From: Verrucomicrobiales bacterium
GTDB taxonomy: Bacteria > Verrucomicrobiota > Verrucomicrobiia > Verrucomicrobiales > DEV007
Reading direction: 5' to 3'
Assembly (NCBI GenBank): GCA_002696885.1
Contig: NZSO01000070.1
Location: forward strand, 20,929 to 26,278
Length of the DNA stretch: 5,350 bases
The notes beneath the pieces are model-generated. The model was given only the letters and a program-made list of their open reading frames with translations, did no database searches and was not told the DNA's origin. The position numbers and the translations under genes were made by a program. The first letter of the stretch is position 1; each line of letters starts with the position of its first letter. Positions 4,683-5,350 of the stretch are shown here, piece after piece.

Positions 4683-5350
4683 TTACTTATCCAAAGCAAA
4701 GCGGTAGAACTTCTTACCTTCAGGAATAGGGATAGTGCGAGTCATCTCGCCACCAAGTTTTGTCCATTCAATGAGATTATCACTTTGCTCAATAGTTAAT
4801 CCCAAAGTGATGTTATTACCATCGGGTTCAACGGCTAGTACTACAGATCCCGCACGGCCTTCCTGAACTTCTTCAAGAGTGGGTCGTTTTTCGAGGATAG
4901 CAATTTTTTCATCTTTCTCCTGAACTCTTGCTGTAAGTTCATTAATTCTCGTGTTGAGAACTTCAATTTTATCAGATATTACATTCATTGCTTTTAGTTG
5001 TTCCAACTGAACCTTTAGATCAAAGTTTTGGATTGCCTGTTGGCTTTCATTGCTGCTGTTGTAATATGGGTAGACTGATGCTCCATTAATGTTGCTTCCT
5101 GAAAAATTAGTCCCGCTAATGTTTACGCCATAGAGGTTTGTATTCTCTAAATTAGCGTCTTTGAAGATAGCATTACTCATGTTTGTTGCGCTCATATCAG
5201 CCCCATTAAGGTTTGCAGAACTAAAATTTGTTCCTTGTAAGATTGAGCGTGAAAAGTTTGATTCACTTAGATTGGTATCGCTAAAATTTGCAGAATTTAA
5301 TCTCGATTGAGATAAATTTGCCCCTTCAAGATTCGCTTCTGAAAAGTTAG
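4683..5350 (-). CDS. Pentapeptide-repeat protein with coiled coil and C-terminal beta tail, 5' end cut
   Basis: The reading frame is open to the right edge, giving 221 visible residues ending at the TAA at 4683-4685. Residues 1-90 are 18 uninterrupted pentapeptide repeats of the A(N/D)LXX type (NLEGA, NFSDT, NLSES, NFSGS and so on), with Leu, Phe, Met, Ile or Val at the central position; such repeats form a right-handed quadrilateral beta-helix. A Tyr-rich linker (91-102) leads to a heptad-like, charged stretch at about 105-160 (QLEQLKAMNVISDKIEVLNT, then RINELTARVQEKDEKIAIL), predicted coiled coil. Residues 168-221 look like a compact beta domain (SVVLAVEP, LGLTIEQSDNLIEWTKLG, KKFYRFAL) of a style I associate with surface proteins of Verrucomicrobia and Planctomycetes. 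The ATG at 5195 lies inside the repeats, so it is not the true start. Whether it is exported cannot be seen, because the N-terminus is missing. Function unknown. Confidence 0.85.
   Translation of the reverse strand, partial: NFSEANLEGANLSQSRLNSANFSDTNLSESNFSRSILQGTNFSSANLNGADMSATNMSNAIFKDANLENTNLYGVNISGTNFSGSNINGASVYPYYNSSNESQQAIQNFDLKVQLEQLKAMNVISDKIEVLNTRINELTARVQEKDEKIAILEKRPTLEEVQEGRAGSVVLAVEPDGNNITLGLTIEQSDNLIEWTKLGGEMTRTIPIPEGKKFYRFALDK
5079..5350 (-). repeat. 15-base periodic coding repeats (18 pentapeptide units)
   Basis: DNA encoding the pentapeptide array. Every 15 bases an Asn (AAT/AAC) codon usually precedes a Leu or Phe codon, giving recurrent AAATTTG-like words, for example the identical CTAAAATTTG at 5221-5230 and 5281-5290. 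Copies are diverged at the DNA level, so the array is old rather than a recent slippage expansion. It continues past the right edge. Confidence 0.85.

Noticed and set aside
5195..5195. ATG at 5195 as the start of the pentapeptide-repeat protein
   Set aside because: Eleven further in-phase pentapeptide units lie upstream in the same open frame, up to the window edge.

Overview
The window is AT-rich bacterial chromosome carrying ordinary, mostly housekeeping genes plus two less familiar ones at the right-hand side. Most starts lack a clear Shine-Dalgarno sequence. The mix is a chromosomal-type ParB, an animal-type glutaminyl cyclase-like lipoprotein, a DUF3303-type protein, and a pentapeptide-repeat protein with a short beta-rich tail of a kind I associate with Verrucomicrobia, Lentisphaerae and Planctomycetes. 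Together these suggest a marine Verrucomicrobiota-like bacterium (for example Opitutae). This is an inference from protein style, not a proven placement.

Layout, left to right. (1) Positions 1-1205, minus strand: a valine-pyruvate aminotransferase (avtA) whose last few codons lie beyond the left edge. (2) A 137-base divergent gap with a short palindrome and weak promoter-like elements. (3) Plus strand: translation initiation factor IF-1 with a long basic N-terminal extension (1343-1657), then parB (1758-2663), whose 3' end overlaps by 11 bases the start of an M28-family glutaminyl cyclase-like lipoprotein gene (2653-3594). An AT-rich hairpin spans the stop codon of that last gene. (4) A small acidic orphan protein (3670-3906, plus) converges on a DUF3303-like gene (3970-4272, minus), which has a 9-bp inverted repeat just upstream of its start. 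(5) A complete tRNA-Arg(ACG) at 4492-4565, followed by a hairpin terminator. (6) Positions 4683-5350, minus strand: the C-terminal part of a pentapeptide-repeat protein. It has 18 visible repeats, then a coiled coil, then a C-terminal beta domain, and its N-terminus lies beyond the right edge.

The genes do not form one pathway. infA and parB are core translation and chromosome-segregation functions. The parB/cyclase overlap implies co-transcription or translational coupling without an evident functional link. I see no CRISPR array, insertion sequence, phage gene, toxin-antitoxin pair or recognisable defence cassette, and no gene-free stretch longer than 300 bases. The observations most worth checking are the extended IF-1, the ParB-coupled glutaminyl cyclase, and the pentapeptide/coiled-coil/tail architecture.
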